From positions 218,308-282,307 of the forward strand of contig NZ_MJUX01000008.1 in NCBI RefSeq assembly GCF_001927245.1: a stretch of 64,000 bases of DNA, written 5' to 3'. Of the stretch, positions 8,640 to 18,625 are shown piece after piece; within the stretch, counting starts at the first letter, position 1, and each line of letters begins with the position of its first letter. Origin of the DNA: Acuticoccus yangtzensis. GTDB taxonomy: Bacteria > Pseudomonadota > Alphaproteobacteria > Rhizobiales > Amorphaceae. The notes beneath the pieces are model-generated. The model ran no database searches, was not told the DNA's origin, and saw nothing but the letters and a program-made list of their open reading frames with translations. A program made the translations under genes and the position numbers.

Positions 8640-9131
8640 ATGCCGTTCGACCTTGCCAAATCCGCCACGCATCGTCTGGCCCGTGCGGCCAAGGCGCAGA
8701 GGGCGCGCTCCGGCGCGCATCTGACGGCGATCGGGCTATATCCCGGCCAGGAACACGTCCTGAAGGCGCTCTCCACCGGCGAGGCGAAGACGATGTCCGC
8801 GCTCGCGGCGGAGCTCGGCGTTCAGCCGCCGACCGTCACGAAGATGGTCACGCGCCTCGCCGCTGGAGGTTTCGTCCTGCGCCAGACGTCGGAGGTGGAC
8901 GGCCGCCTTGCCCGTGTCTCGTTGACGGAAACCGGCCGCGCCCTCCTCGGTGATATCGACAAACTTTATAAACGGGTCGAAAAAGAAGCGTTGGCGGGAT
9001 TCGACGACAAGGACCGCAAGCGCATCCGCAAGCTCTTGAAGAAAATGGAAAAGAATTTGCTTGCTGCTCAAGGAATTGACCTCCCCGAGGAGCCGGACGA
9101 TCTTCTCGACATCGAGGAAGCGGCGGAGTAG
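8640..9131 (+). CDS. MarR-family transcriptional regulator
   Basis: A 163-residue protein with a winged helix. The segment MSALAAELGVQPPTVTKM holds the recognition helix and EVDGRLARVSLTETG is the wing typical of MarR. The C-terminus is rich in Lys and Glu. The start ATG at 8640 lies after GGGGGGCACC. It directly abuts the EamA transporter gene (stop at 9131, GTG at 9132), so it probably controls that exporter and perhaps the preceding catabolic operon. No operator palindrome was identified upstream. Confidence 0.88.
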   Translation: MPFDLAKSATHRLARAAKAQRARSGAHLTAIGLYPGQEHVLKALSTGEAKTMSALAAELGVQPPTVTKMVTRLAAGGFVLRQTSEVDGRLARVSLTETGRALLGDIDKLYKRVEKEALAGFDDKDRKRIRKLLKKMEKNLLAAQGIDLPEEPDDLLDIEEAAE

Positions 9132-10046
9132 GTGCCGCTCCCCCCTGCTTCGACGGAGGCCGGCGCCAACCTGCGCGGCATCGCCCTCATGGTGCTGGCG
9201 GTGTCGCTGTTCGCCTGCCTCGACACCTCCGCCAAATGGCTCGGCGCGACGATGCCGTCGATCGAGATCGCGTGGCTGCGCTATTTCTTCCACGTCCTGC
9301 TGTTGTGCCTCTTCCTCAGGGTCTGGCGCGACCTCAGCCCGTTCAAGACCAGGCACCCGTGGATGCAGATCATCCGCGGCGTCACCTTGCTCCTCTCGAC
9401 CTGCTTCAACTTCTGGGCGCTGAAATATCTGCAGCTCGCGGAGACCAGTGCGATCATGTTCGCCGCGCCCCTGATGGTCACCGCACTCGCCGGGCCGCTG
9501 TTGGGCGAGCAGGTGGGGATGCGGCGGTGGATCGCCGTCGGTGTCGGGTTCGTCGGCGTGCTCGTCGTGCTGCGTCCGGGCACGGGGGCGATGCACTGGG
9601 CGGCGATCCTGTCGCTGTGCGGCATGGTCAACTATTCGTTCTACATCGTCCTCACCCGGCGCATGCACAGGACCGAGAACTCGCTCAGCCTGCTGATGCT
9701 GTCGGCTCTGGTGGGCGTCGTGGTCCTCTCCCCCGCCGCACCCGGCGCGCTGATGAGGCTCGAGGGCTGGCAATGGCTGATCGCCATCCTGCTCGGCTTC
9801 TTCGGCGCGGTGGGTCACTATGCGCTGACCGTCGCCCACCGGATCGCCAACGCATCGACGCTGGCGCCCTTCGTCTACGCTCAGATGGTGTGGATGATCC
9901 TGCTCGGCTACTTCATCTTCCATCAGGTGCCGGACTTGTGGACCTTCGTCGGCACCGCGATCATCGCCAGCGCCGGCCTTTACATCCTGCACCGCGAGCG
10001 CGTGCGCGGGCAGGTGATCGCCCAAGGCGAAACGCCCACCCCCTGA
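9132..10046 (+). CDS. EamA/DMT-family membrane transporter
   Basis: A 304-residue protein with about ten transmembrane helices and two EamA repeats. The first repeat begins LRGIALMVLAVSLFACLDTSAKW and the second begins near residue 155. DMT transporters usually export amino acids, nucleobases or other metabolites. The GTG start follows the regulator stop with no gap, which indicates co-transcription and probably translational coupling. The cargo cannot be inferred from sequence. Confidence 0.88.
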   Translation: MPLPPASTEAGANLRGIALMVLAVSLFACLDTSAKWLGATMPSIEIAWLRYFFHVLLLCLFLRVWRDLSPFKTRHPWMQIIRGVTLLLSTCFNFWALKYLQLAETSAIMFAAPLMVTALAGPLLGEQVGMRRWIAVGVGFVGVLVVLRPGTGAMHWAAILSLCGMVNYSFYIVLTRRMHRTENSLSLLMLSALVGVVVLSPAAPGALMRLEGWQWLIAILLGFFGAVGHYALTVAHRIANASTLAPFVYAQMVWMILLGYFIFHQVPDLWTFVGTAIIASAGLYILHRERVRGQVIAQGETPTP

Positions 10047-10129
10047 GGAAAGACAGCGCACGATCGGCGAAGGCGGACGGTGACGCGCGCCCGGCTTCGC
10101 ATTAAGAAGGCGGCCCGGAGGATACACCC

Positions 10130-11311
10130 ATGCTCATGACTACGCCCGGCTTCGACCGGATCGGCGAGGAGAACGCCTTTGCGGTCCTCGCCAAGGCCAA
10201 TGCCCTCGCCGCGCAGGGACGCGATATCATCAACCTCGGCATCGGCCAGCCGGACTTTCCGACGCCGGACCACATCGTCGAAGCGGCGGTGAAGGCGCTG
10301 CGGGACGGCCACCACGGCTACACCGCGGCCAACGGCATCCCGCCGCTGCGCGAGGCGATCGCCGCGGACATGACGATGCGCACCGGGGTGGAGACGAACC
10401 CCGACAACATCCTCGTCGTGCCGGGCGGCAAGGTGACGATGTACCTCGCCATCCTCCTGTTCGGTGAGCCGGGGGCGGAGATCATCTATCCCGATCCGGG
10501 CTTCCCGATCTATCGCTCGATGATCGAATATACCGGCGCGACGCCGGTGCCGCTGCCGATCAAGGAAGAGAACGGCTTCGCCTTCTCGCCGGACGACGTG
10601 GAGGCGCTGATCACCGACAAGACGCGCCTCGTCATCATCAACTCGCCCGCGAACCCGACCGGCGGCGTGACCCCGCCGGAGGACGTCAAACGCCTCGTCG
10701 ACATCCTGATGAAGCACCCGAACGTGGCGGTGATGTCGGACGAGATCTACGGCCGCATGACCTATGACGGGCTGCCGCACGTCTCGCTCGGCTCCTTCCC
10801 CGAGCTGCGCGACCGGCTGATCCTCCTCGACGGCTTCTCGAAGACCTATGCGATGACGGGCTGGCGGCTCGGCTGGTCGCTGTGGCCGACGCCGCTCTAC
10901 GACAAGTGCCGCAAGCTCGCCGTCAACGCCTGGTCGTGCGTGAACGCGCCGGCGCAATATGCGGGCATCGCCGCGCTGACCGGCCCGCAGGACGCGGTGA
11001 CGGCGATGGTGGAGGCGTTCGACGACCGCCGCAAAGCCGTGGTGGAGGCGCTGAACGGTCTGCCGGGGATCACCTGCGCGACGCCGAAGGGCGCCTTCTA
11101 CGCCTTCCCGAACATCACCGCGACCGGGTGGAAGGCGAAGGCGCTGGCCGACGCGCTGCTGACCGAAAGCGGCGTGGCGCTGATCGGCGGGCCGGACTTC
11201 GGCACGTTGGGCGAAGGCTATGTGCGGGTCTCCTACGCGGCAGCCAAGGACCGGATCCTCGAAGCCATGGGCCGGATGGGTGAGTTCCTGGAGAAGCGCG
11301 CCGCCGCCTGA
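10130..11311 (+). CDS. Class I pyridoxal-phosphate aminotransferase
   Basis: A 393-residue fold-type I aminotransferase. Asn175 in SPANPTG, Asp204 and Tyr207 in SDEIYG, and the PLP Schiff-base Lys238 in SKTYAMTGWRLG are all present, with a C-terminal YVRVSYAA arginine for the substrate carboxylate. It resembles the aspartate/aromatic aminotransferases of alphaproteobacteria (AatA-like). The exact amino donor is uncertain. The ATG at 10130 is followed closely in frame by a second Met (residue 3), so the true start could be either. It appears to be a separate unit, 83 bases after the EamA gene. Confidence 0.9.
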   Translation: MLMTTPGFDRIGEENAFAVLAKANALAAQGRDIINLGIGQPDFPTPDHIVEAAVKALRDGHHGYTAANGIPPLREAIAADMTMRTGVETNPDNILVVPGGKVTMYLAILLFGEPGAEIIYPDPGFPIYRSMIEYTGATPVPLPIKEENGFAFSPDDVEALITDKTRLVIINSPANPTGGVTPPEDVKRLVDILMKHPNVAVMSDEIYGRMTYDGLPHVSLGSFPELRDRLILLDGFSKTYAMTGWRLGWSLWPTPLYDKCRKLAVNAWSCVNAPAQYAGIAALTGPQDAVTAMVEAFDDRRKAVVEALNGLPGITCATPKGAFYAFPNITATGWKAKALADALLTESGVALIGGPDFGTLGEGYVRVSYAAAKDRILEAMGRMGEFLEKRAAA

Positions 11312-11481
11312 GGCCCGGGCGCGGGGGCTATCGCCGCAACCTATCGCTGCGCCCGCCGGGCGCGGCATCGCCTTGACCGCAGCCTGGCACCGTCTGACGA
11401 TCTCCCTGACCGGTCGCATCATCGCGACCGGCAACAACAAGGCCCGGCGCCTTCTGCGCACGGGCCACAGGGAGGATTGCG

Positions 11482-12498
11482 ATGAAGCGCATCCTGGCAT
11501 TGGCCGGGGCGATGGCGTTCGCCGCGCCAGCCGCCGCCGACATGAACGTGAAGGAAATCGGCAGCTTCCACATCGGCGGCGAAGTGGTGGAGCTGTCCGG
11601 CCTCGACAAACAGATGATCAGCTTCACCAAAGGCATGAAGCCGATCGAGCTGGACCCCAACGGCAACTTCAATGTCGGTCAAATGTACGTGCAGTACATC
11701 AAGCTGGCCGAGCCCAAAGGGCTGCCGATCCTGATGTGGCACGGAGGCGGCCTCACCGGTGTCACCTGGGAGACGAAGCCAGACGGTGAACCCGGCTGGC
11801 AGCAATATTTCCTGGAGGCCGGCCACGACGTCTACCTGTCCGACGCTGTGGAGCGCGGCCGCTCCTCCTGGGCGCGCTATCCCGAAATCTACGACGGGCC
11901 GCCCATCTTCCGCACCATGAAAGAGGGCTGGTACCTTTTCCGCATCGGCCCGCAGGAGGGCTGGAACATCGACCCCGCCAAGCGGCAGGCGATGGACGGC
12001 ACGCAGTTCCCGCTGGAGGCCTACAACCAGTTCACCAAACAGTCCGTGCCGCGCTGGGTGTCGAACGACGCGCGCACGCAGGCGGCCTATGACGAACTGG
12101 TGGAGCGGGTGTGCCCCTGCATCATCATCGTCCACAGCCAGGGCGGCAATTTCGGCTACAACGCCGCGCTCGCCAATCCGGACCTCGTGAAAGGTCTGAT
12201 CGCGATCGAGCCGTCCGGCGCGCCGAATCCCGAGCAGGCGGACGCGGCCGCCGTCGCAGGCGTTCCGCACCTGATCGTGTGGGGCGACTATATGGACATG
12301 GCGCCCTGGCCGACCTTCCAGGCGGCCAGCCGCACCTGGGCCGACGCCATCGACGAGGCCGGCGGGTCCGTCACCTGGATGCCGCTGCCGGAGGAAGGCC
12401 TCACCGGCAACAGCCACATGCTGATGATGGACAAGAATTCCGACGACGTGGCCGCGCTGATCGAAGCGTGGATCGAGGAGAACGTCAGCGCCGAGTAA
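11482..12498 (+). CDS. Secreted alpha/beta hydrolase (esterase-like)
   Basis: A 338-residue protein with a short Sec signal peptide (cleavage after PAAAD near residue 20). The oxyanion region is MWHGGGLTG, the nucleophile elbow is HSQGGNFG with the catalytic Ser, and a late GNSHMLMMD supplies the His. The family of fungal and bacterial extracellular esterases with this HSQGG elbow is large and poorly characterised. The start ATG at 11482 has GGGAGGA just upstream. The gene stands alone, convergent with ubiG. The substrate is unknown. Confidence 0.82.
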   Translation: MKRILALAGAMAFAAPAAADMNVKEIGSFHIGGEVVELSGLDKQMISFTKGMKPIELDPNGNFNVGQMYVQYIKLAEPKGLPILMWHGGGLTGVTWETKPDGEPGWQQYFLEAGHDVYLSDAVERGRSSWARYPEIYDGPPIFRTMKEGWYLFRIGPQEGWNIDPAKRQAMDGTQFPLEAYNQFTKQSVPRWVSNDARTQAAYDELVERVCPCIIIVHSQGGNFGYNAALANPDLVKGLIAIEPSGAPNPEQADAAAVAGVPHLIVWGDYMDMAPWPTFQAASRTWADAIDEAGGSVTWMPLPEEGLTGNSHMLMMDKNSDDVAALIEAWIEENVSAE

Positions 12499-12504
12499 GG
12501 CTCG

Positions 12505-12539
12505 CGGGCGCCAGGCTCACACGGTGAGGCTGGCGCCCG
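12505..12539. terminator. Inverted repeat between convergent genes
   Basis: Arms of 16 bases at 12505-12520 and 12524-12539 match with one mismatch around a 3-base loop. It lies between the hydrolase stop and the ubiG stop and includes the ubiG stop codon. There is no thymine run in either direction, so it is at best a weak intrinsic terminator or a 3'-end stabilising hairpin. Confidence 0.45.
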
Positions 12540-13266
12540 TCGGTTTGACCGCCTGGATCATGTAGTTGACGTCGGTGTCGTGGCCGAGCGCCCACTCGTC
12601 GCGGATCGGGTTGAAGACGACGCCGGTAGGCTGGCGCGCGGTGAGGCCGTTGGCGGTGAAGGCGCGCTCCAGCTCCGCCGGCTTCACCAGCTTGGAGAAT
12701 TGGTGCGTGCCGCGCGGCAACCAGCGCAGCACATATTCGGCGCCGACGATGGCGAGCGCGAAGGCCTTCGGCGTCCGATTGATGGTGGCGAAGACGGTGA
12801 AGCCGCCGGGCCGCACCATGGCGGCGCAGGCGGCGACGAAGGCCGGCACATCCGCCACATGCTCGACGATTTCCATGGCGAGGACAGCGTCGAAGGTCTC
12901 GCCCGCGGCGACCATGTCCTCGGCGGTGGTGTTGCGGTAGTCGACGTCGACGCCCGACATGTCCGCATGGCGCTTCGCCACTTCGATGTTGGTGGCGGCG
13001 GCGTCGATGCCCACCACGTCGGCCCCCATTCGGGCGAGCGGTTCGGACAACAGCCCCCCGCCGCAGCCGATGTCGGCGATGCGCAGGCCCTCCAGCGGCG
13101 CCTCCAGCTTCGGATCGCGGTCGAAATGGCGGCACAGGGTCTGGCGCAGATAGGTCAGCCGAACGGGGTTGAACTTGTGCAGCGGCTTCATTTTGCCGTC
13201 CGGATTCCACCACTCGGCGGCAAGGCGGTCGAACTTGTCGACTTCGGCGGCATCGATGGTGGACAT
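12517..13266 (-). CDS. ubiG: Ubiquinone biosynthesis O-methyltransferase UbiG
   Basis: A 249-residue class I SAM methyltransferase. The SAM loop is [19 protein letters not shown], followed by an acidic GID, and the post-motifs include the UbiG-typical [21 protein letters not shown]. UbiG performs both O-methylations of ubiquinone synthesis. The N-terminus ([20 protein letters not shown]) is characteristic of this protein. I chose the ATG at 13266. It is divergent from lysC with 80 bases between, the usual arrangement in Hyphomicrobiales. Confidence 0.95.
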   Translation of the reverse strand: MSTIDAAEVDKFDRLAAEWWNPDGKMKPLHKFNPVRLTYLRQTLCRHFDRDPKLEAPLEGLRIADIGCGGGLLSEPLARMGADVVGIDAAATNIEVAKRHADMSGVDVDYRNTTAEDMVAAGETFDAVLAMEIVEHVADVPAFVAACAAMVRPGGFTVFATINRTPKAFALAIVGAEYVLRWLPRGTHQFSKLVKPAELERAFTANGLTARQPTGVVFNPIRDEWALGHDTDVNYMIQAVKPTGASLTV

Positions 13267-13346
13267 GACAAACCGTTGTTGTTCGTGACTGACCCTGCTA
13301 GCTAGCGGCTCCACCATTATTCGCAACATCCAAACGCCAAAGTCCG

Positions 13347-14585
13347 ATGGCCCGCATCGTTATGAAATTCGGCGGCACCTCCGTCGCCGACCTCGACCGC
13401 ATCCGCAACGTCGCCCGTCACGTCGAGCGTGAGATCAAACAGGGCAACGAGGTGGCCGTGGTCGTCTCGGCGATGGCGGGCGAGACCAACCGTCTCGTCG
13501 CCCTCTGCCGCGACGCCTCACCGCTCCACGACGCCCGCGAATATGACGCAGTCGTCTCCTCCGGGGAGAACGTCACCTCGGGACTGCTCGCGATCGTCCT
13601 GCAGTCGATGGGGATCGACGCCCGCTCCTGGCAGGGCTGGCAGATCAAGACCCGGACGGACGATTCCCACGGCGCCGCGCGCGTCGCCGCGATCGACACC
13701 GACGTTCTAGGCGAGCGTCTCGCCCAGGGTCAGGTCGCGGTGATCGCCGGGTTCCAGGGCATCTCGTCGATGAACCGCATCACCACGCTGGGGCGCGGCG
13801 GGTCCGACACGACCGCCGTCGCCATGGCCGCCGCGCTGAAGGCGGACCGCTGTGATATCTATACGGACGTCGACGGCGTCTACACGACCGATCCGCGGAT
13901 CGTGAAGACGGCGCGCCGCCTGCCGCGCGTCTCCCACGAGGAGATGCTGGAGATGGCCTCGCAGGGAGCCAAGGTGCTGCACGTGCGCTCCGTGGAGCTT
14001 GCCATGGTGCACGAGGTTCCGGTCCTCGTGTGCTCCTCGTTCGCCGACCCGTCGCTGCCGCCCGAAGGCACGCTCATCACCCCCGAGATGGACGATATGG
14101 AACAGGAAAACGTCACCTCGATCGCCTACGCCAAGGACGAGGCGCAGATCACCTTGCGCGACGTTCCGGATTCGCCGGGTGTCGCCTACAAGGTGTTCGG
14201 CCCGCTCGCCCAAAACGGCATCAACGTCGACATGATCGTACAGAACATTTCCGACGACGGGTCCACCACCGACATCACCTTCACGCTGCCCGAAGCCGAC
14301 TATGACCGGGCCATGAAGCTGCTCGAAGACCGCTCCGCCGATCTCGGCTATGCCAAGGTTCTGGGCAACAAGGACGTGGTGAAGGTGTCTGTGATCGGCA
14401 TCGGCATGCGCAGTCACGCGGGTGTCGCGGCGACCGCCTTCAAGGCGCTGGCGGAGCGGCAGATCAACATCCATGCGATCACCACGTCGGAGATCAAGAT
14501 CTCGGTCCTGATCGATTCGGCCTATACCGAGCTCGCGGTGCGCACGCTGCACGCCGTCTACGGGCTGGACAAAGCCGCCGCCTGA
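13347..14585 (+). CDS. lysC: Aspartate kinase
   Basis: A 412-residue monofunctional aspartokinase. The kinase domain starts KFGGTSVAD with the phosphate-binding Lys7, contains [12 protein letters not shown], and is followed by two ACT regulatory domains (about residues 265-340 and 345-408). It makes aspartyl phosphate, the first step to lysine, threonine, methionine and diaminopimelate. It is presumably feedback regulated through the ACT domains. It precedes ptsP but with a 700-base gap. Confidence 0.96.
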   Translation: MARIVMKFGGTSVADLDRIRNVARHVEREIKQGNEVAVVVSAMAGETNRLVALCRDASPLHDAREYDAVVSSGENVTSGLLAIVLQSMGIDARSWQGWQIKTRTDDSHGAARVAAIDTDVLGERLAQGQVAVIAGFQGISSMNRITTLGRGGSDTTAVAMAAALKADRCDIYTDVDGVYTTDPRIVKTARRLPRVSHEEMLEMASQGAKVLHVRSVELAMVHEVPVLVCSSFADPSLPPEGTLITPEMDDMEQENVTSIAYAKDEAQITLRDVPDSPGVAYKVFGPLAQNGINVDMIVQNISDDGSTTDITFTLPEADYDRAMKLLEDRSADLGYAKVLGNKDVVKVSVIGIGMRSHAGVAATAFKALAERQINIHAITTSEIKISVLIDSAYTELAVRTLHAVYGLDKAAA

Positions 14586-15283
14586 CCGGGCTTTCGGCCG
14601 GCGCCGCGGAGGGTGACGGGCCGCAAGGCCCCCCACCCGTGCCCTCCGCACGTGCGGATCGGCAAGACTTGTCATAGATTAAGGCGCCTCTCGACGCGCA
14701 CGTCTATTGAGCGCCAAGTTATTCGCCTACAAACCATCGAGGGAGGCGCGGCCGGTGGCGGTTGCGGCCGTGCGGATCGACCGGGGCGACGAAGATGCCG
14801 TCCGCCGAAGCGAGCGTGAAATATCACATGAGTTGATGTCCGGCCGCGGCGGAAGCATGGCTTCTATTCGCGGCACCCATAATGGCGACTGCCCTGTTGT
14901 AAGCATAAAAACTATAAATGATGCACATCAAGAAGGCATCCATTTCATAATTTCGCCACGAAGTTTCCTTGATGAATTCACCGTCATCGCGCAGTAAACT
15001 GGCGGCGGCGGGCAGGCGCGGTCGAGGACTGTGTTTACTTCTTGATCCTGCGCAATGCATTGCCGAAATTGGGCGGGTGAGCGAGGTGAGCCAATGAATG
15101 CCGTTACGTGTGCCGACAAGCGTCACGCAACCATTGCTGGCGAGCGATTTGGCGGCTAAAACTCCGCTGCCCCGCCGGCTGGTTTAACATCGCCACGGGG
15201 TTATATTACAGGCTCGTACATTTCGGCGGCATGAACTCAGACGTTTGTGCCTCCCCTCGGTTCGGACGACAAAGGGAGGACCG
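14586..15283. other. Long gap between lysC and ptsP, partly AT-rich
   Basis: This 698-base stretch holds no gene I can defend. Just after lysC, arms CGGAGGG (14607-14613) and CCCTCCG (14642-14648) can form a hairpin with further inner pairing, without a thymine run. Bases of about 14,815-15,000 and 15,110-15,240 are clearly less GC-rich than the surroundings. A TTG-started frame of 96 codons at 14707-14997 resembles nothing I know and may be chance. The ptsP ribosome binding site AAAGGGAGGA lies at 15271-15280. Confidence 0.5.
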
Positions 15284-17548
15284 ATGCGCGACACGCTCGC
15301 CGGCCCGAGGCAGCTCATCAAGCAGTTGCACGCCACGATGGCCGCGCCGATGGACGCGCAGGAGCGGCTCGACCGCATCGTGCGCATCATCGCCGACAAC
15401 ATGGTTGCCGAAGTCTCGTCGCTGTACGTCCTTCGTGCCGACGCGGTGCTGGAGCTTTATGCCACCCATGGCCTGAACGCCGCCGCGGTCCACCGTGCGG
15501 GCCTGCGCGTCGGCGAAGGCCTCGTCGGCCGTGTCGCCAAGACCGCCCAGCCGCTGAACATCACCAATCCGCGCGCCCACCCCTCCTTCGCCTACCTGCC
15601 GGAGACGGGCGAGGACGACTACAACACCTTCCTCGGCGTGCCGGTCCTGCGCGCCGGGCGGATGATCGGCGTGCTCACGGTGCAGAACCGCGCCCCGAAG
15701 CGCTACGACAACGAAGAGGTCGAGGCGCTGCAGACCGTCGCCATGGTGATCGCCGAGATCGCCGGGACGGGCGACCTCGAAAAGATCCCGCAGCCGACAG
15801 CCGCGCTCGACATCAAGCGCCAGCTCCATGTTTCGGGCGCATGCTTGTGCGAGGGTGTCGGCCTCGGCCGCGCCGTGCTGCATGAACCGCGCGTCGTCGT
15901 CACACGCTTGCTGACCGACGATGTCGAGCACGAGCTGAACCGCCTGGAGACCGCGCTCGACAAGATCCGCGGCAACCTCGTCGCCCACCTGTCGCGTGAC
16001 GAGGTGCAGGCCGAGAGCGCCCCGCGGGACGTGCTGGAAGCGTTCCTGATGATCGCCCAGGACCGCGGGTGGGCGCGCAAGATGGCCGACGTCGTGCGCT
16101 CCGGCCTGACCGCCGAAGCCGCCGTGGAGCGCGTCCAGTCCGACAACCGCGCCCGGCTGATGCGCTCCACCGACCGCATGGTGCGCGAGCGGCTGCACGA
16201 CCTCGACGACATCGCCAACCGCCTCCTGCGCGAACTTCTCGGCCGCTCCTCCATGTCGCTGGCGCAGGTGACCGGCGACGCCATCATCGTCGCCCGCACC
16301 ATGGGCGCGGCGGAGCTGCTGGACTATGACCGCACGCGCATCCGCGGCCTCGTCATGGAGGAAGGCAGCCCCGCCAGCCACGTGACGCTGATCGCCCGCG
16401 CTCTCGGCATCCCCACCATCGGCCAGGCCGCCGGGGTCACGTCGATGGTGGAATCGGGCGAGGCGATCATCGTCGACGCCGACGGGGGCGACGTCCACAT
16501 CCGCCCCTCCGCGGACGTCGAGAACGTGTTCGCCGAGAAGGTGCGCTTCAGGGCGCGGCGGCAGGCGCAGTACCGGCGCCTCAGGCACCTGCCTGCCATC
16601 ACCCGCGACGGGGTCGAGGTCACCTTGTCGATGAACGCCGGCATGCTGGCGGACATGCCGCATCTGAAGGAGTCGGGCGCGGCGGGCATCGGCCTCTTCC
16701 GCACCGAAGTCCTCTTCATGATGGCCCACGCCCTGCCCCGCCAGCGCGAGCAGGAACAGCTTTACCGCAAGGTCTATGAAGAGGCCGAAGGGCGGCCCGT
16801 CTCGTTCCGCTCGCTCGACGTCGGCGGCGACAAGGTGCTTCCCTATCTGCGCACCATGGAGGAGGAGAATCCGGCGATGGGCTGGCGGGCGATCCGCCTC
16901 GGCCTCGACCGTCCGGGCCTGCTGCGCACGCAGATCCGCGCCCTCCTGCGCGCCTCCGCCGGACGCGAGCTGAAGCTCATGTTCCCGATGATCACCACCG
17001 TGGCCGAGTTCAACGCCAGCCGCGCTCTGGTCGACCGCGAGCGCCGCTTCCTGCACCAGCACGGCTATCAGCTTCCCGACACGCTGAAGCTCGGTGTGAT
17101 GCTGGAGACGCCATCGCTCCTGTTCGAGCTGGAGGAGATCCTCCAGGTGGTCGACTTCGTGTCCGTCGGCACCAACGACCTCTACCAGTTCGCGATGGCG
17201 GCCGACCGCTCCAACGTGCGCGTCGCCGGGCGTTATGACACGCTGTCCCAGTCCTTCGTGCGGATGCTGAAGAAGATCGCCGACGCCTGCAACGCGGCCA
17301 ACGTGCCGGTGACCGTGTGCGGCGACTTCGCCAGCCGCCCGTTGGAAGCGCTATGCCTGCTCGGCATCGGCTACACCGAACTGTCGATGCCGCCGGCCGC
17401 GATCGGTCCCGTTAAAACAGCAATCCGTGCAACAGATCTGGGACGGTTGCGCGCACGGCTGTGGCCAAGGCTTGAACCGGGCCGCGGAACAGACGACATT
17501 CGTCATCTGCTTTCGCGATTTGCGGATGCGAACGACATCCCGATCTAG
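15284..17548 (+). CDS. ptsP: Phosphoenolpyruvate-protein phosphotransferase, nitrogen PTS enzyme I
   Basis: A 754-residue EI-Ntr. It has an N-terminal GAF domain (about residues 20-150), the enzyme I N-terminal helical domain, the phosphohistidine domain with GSPASHVTLIARALGIP (His366), and the C-terminal PEP-utilising barrel including GAAGIGLFRTE and VPVTVCGDFASRP. It passes phosphate from PEP to NPr and EIIA-Ntr in the regulatory PTS, which links nitrogen and potassium status to gene control. ATG at 15284 follows a strong ribosome binding site. Its placement before prfA and prmC is standard for the group. Confidence 0.96.
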   Translation: MRDTLAGPRQLIKQLHATMAAPMDAQERLDRIVRIIADNMVAEVSSLYVLRADAVLELYATHGLNAAAVHRAGLRVGEGLVGRVAKTAQPLNITNPRAHPSFAYLPETGEDDYNTFLGVPVLRAGRMIGVLTVQNRAPKRYDNEEVEALQTVAMVIAEIAGTGDLEKIPQPTAALDIKRQLHVSGACLCEGVGLGRAVLHEPRVVVTRLLTDDVEHELNRLETALDKIRGNLVAHLSRDEVQAESAPRDVLEAFLMIAQDRGWARKMADVVRSGLTAEAAVERVQSDNRARLMRSTDRMVRERLHDLDDIANRLLRELLGRSSMSLAQVTGDAIIVARTMGAAELLDYDRTRIRGLVMEEGSPASHVTLIARALGIPTIGQAAGVTSMVESGEAIIVDADGGDVHIRPSADVENVFAEKVRFRARRQAQYRRLRHLPAITRDGVEVTLSMNAGMLADMPHLKESGAAGIGLFRTEVLFMMAHALPRQREQEQLYRKVYEEAEGRPVSFRSLDVGGDKVLPYLRTMEEENPAMGWRAIRLGLDRPGLLRTQIRALLRASAGRELKLMFPMITTVAEFNASRALVDRERRFLHQHGYQLPDTLKLGVMLETPSLLFELEEILQVVDFVSVGTNDLYQFAMAADRSNVRVAGRYDTLSQSFVRMLKKIADACNAANVPVTVCGDFASRPLEALCLLGIGYTELSMPPAAIGPVKTAIRATDLGRLRARLWPRLEPGRGTDDIRHLLSRFADANDIPI

Positions 17549-17563
17549 GGTCTTAAAACACAC

Positions 17564-18625
17564 ATGGCGCTGAGGCAGCGGCTCGACGAGGTCGTCGACC
17601 GCTTCAATATCCTTGAACAACGCATGGCATCCGGCCCGGCGGCCGAAGAGTTCGTGCGCCTTTCCCGCGAATATGCCGAGCTCGAACCCCTCGTTCACTC
17701 CGTCTCCGCCCTGCGCGAGGCGGAGAAGGAGCTCGCCGGCATCGACGAGATGATGCGCTCCGGCGACGAGCTGGCGGAGCTGGCCGAGGCCGAGCGCCCG
17801 GCGGTGGTGCAACGCATCGCCACGTTGTCCGACGAGATCAAGATCGCGCTGCTGCCGAAGGACGAGGCGGACTCCAAGAGCGCCATCCTGGAAGTGCGCG
17901 CAGGCACCGGCGGCCAGGAAGCCGCGCTCTTCGCCGGCGACCTCTTCCGCATGTACGAGCGTTTCGCCAGCGAAAACGGCTGGCGCGTCGAAACGATGAG
18001 CCTCTCCGAGGGAGAGGCGGGCGGCTACAAGGAAATCATCGCCGCCGTGCGCGGCGATTCCGTGTTCGCCAAGCTGAAATGGGAGTCCGGGGTGCACCGC
18101 GTGCAGCGCGTCCCGGCGACCGAATCGGGCGGGCGCATCCACACCTCGGCCGCCACAGTCGCCGTGCTGCCGGAGGCCGAAGACGTCGACATCGACATTC
18201 CGGCCGGCGACATCCGCATCGATACCATGCGTGCGTCGGGCGCCGGCGGGCAGCACGTCAACACCACCGATTCGGCCGTGCGCATCACCCATCTGCCGAC
18301 CGGAATCGTGGTCACCTCGTCGGAGAAGTCGCAGCACCAGAACCGCGCCCGCGCCATGGAGGTGCTGCGCGCCCGCCTCTACGACATGCAGCGCCAGGCC
18401 GCTGCCGATGCGCGGGCCGCCAACCGCAAGACGCAAGTCGGGTCCGGCGACCGCTCCGAACGCATCCGCACCTACAATTTTCCGCAGGGCCGCGTGACGG
18501 ATCACCGCATCAATCTGACCCTTTACAAGCTCGACGAAATCTTGTCCGGTGCGGGTTTAGGGGATGTGATCGACGCTTTGGCGACAGACCATAACGCCAA
18601 ACTTCTTGCGGAAGCCGATGCCTGA
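17564..18625 (+). CDS. prfA: Peptide chain release factor 1
   Basis: A 353-residue class I release factor. The peptidyl-tRNA hydrolysis motif GAGGQHVNT has the GGQ at residues 228-230, and the tripeptide anticodon region lies in the segment [16 protein letters not shown]. It reads UAA and UAG. The gene follows ptsP by 15 bases and overlaps the start of prmC, whose product methylates the GGQ glutamine; the coupling is functionally sensible and common. Confidence 0.97.
   Translation: MALRQRLDEVVDRFNILEQRMASGPAAEEFVRLSREYAELEPLVHSVSALREAEKELAGIDEMMRSGDELAELAEAERPAVVQRIATLSDEIKIALLPKDEADSKSAILEVRAGTGGQEAALFAGDLFRMYERFASENGWRVETMSLSEGEAGGYKEIIAAVRGDSVFAKLKWESGVHRVQRVPATESGGRIHTSAATVAVLPEAEDVDIDIPAGDIRIDTMRASGAGGQHVNTTDSAVRITHLPTGIVVTSSEKSQHQNRARAMEVLRARLYDMQRQAAADARAANRKTQVGSGDRSERIRTYNFPQGRVTDHRINLTLYKLDEILSGAGLGDVIDALATDHNAKLLAEADA

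Noticed and set aside
14707..14997. TTG-started ORF of 96 codons in the lysC-ptsP gap
   Set aside because: No ribosome binding site, no known domain and composition unlike the neighbours; noted only within the gap description.
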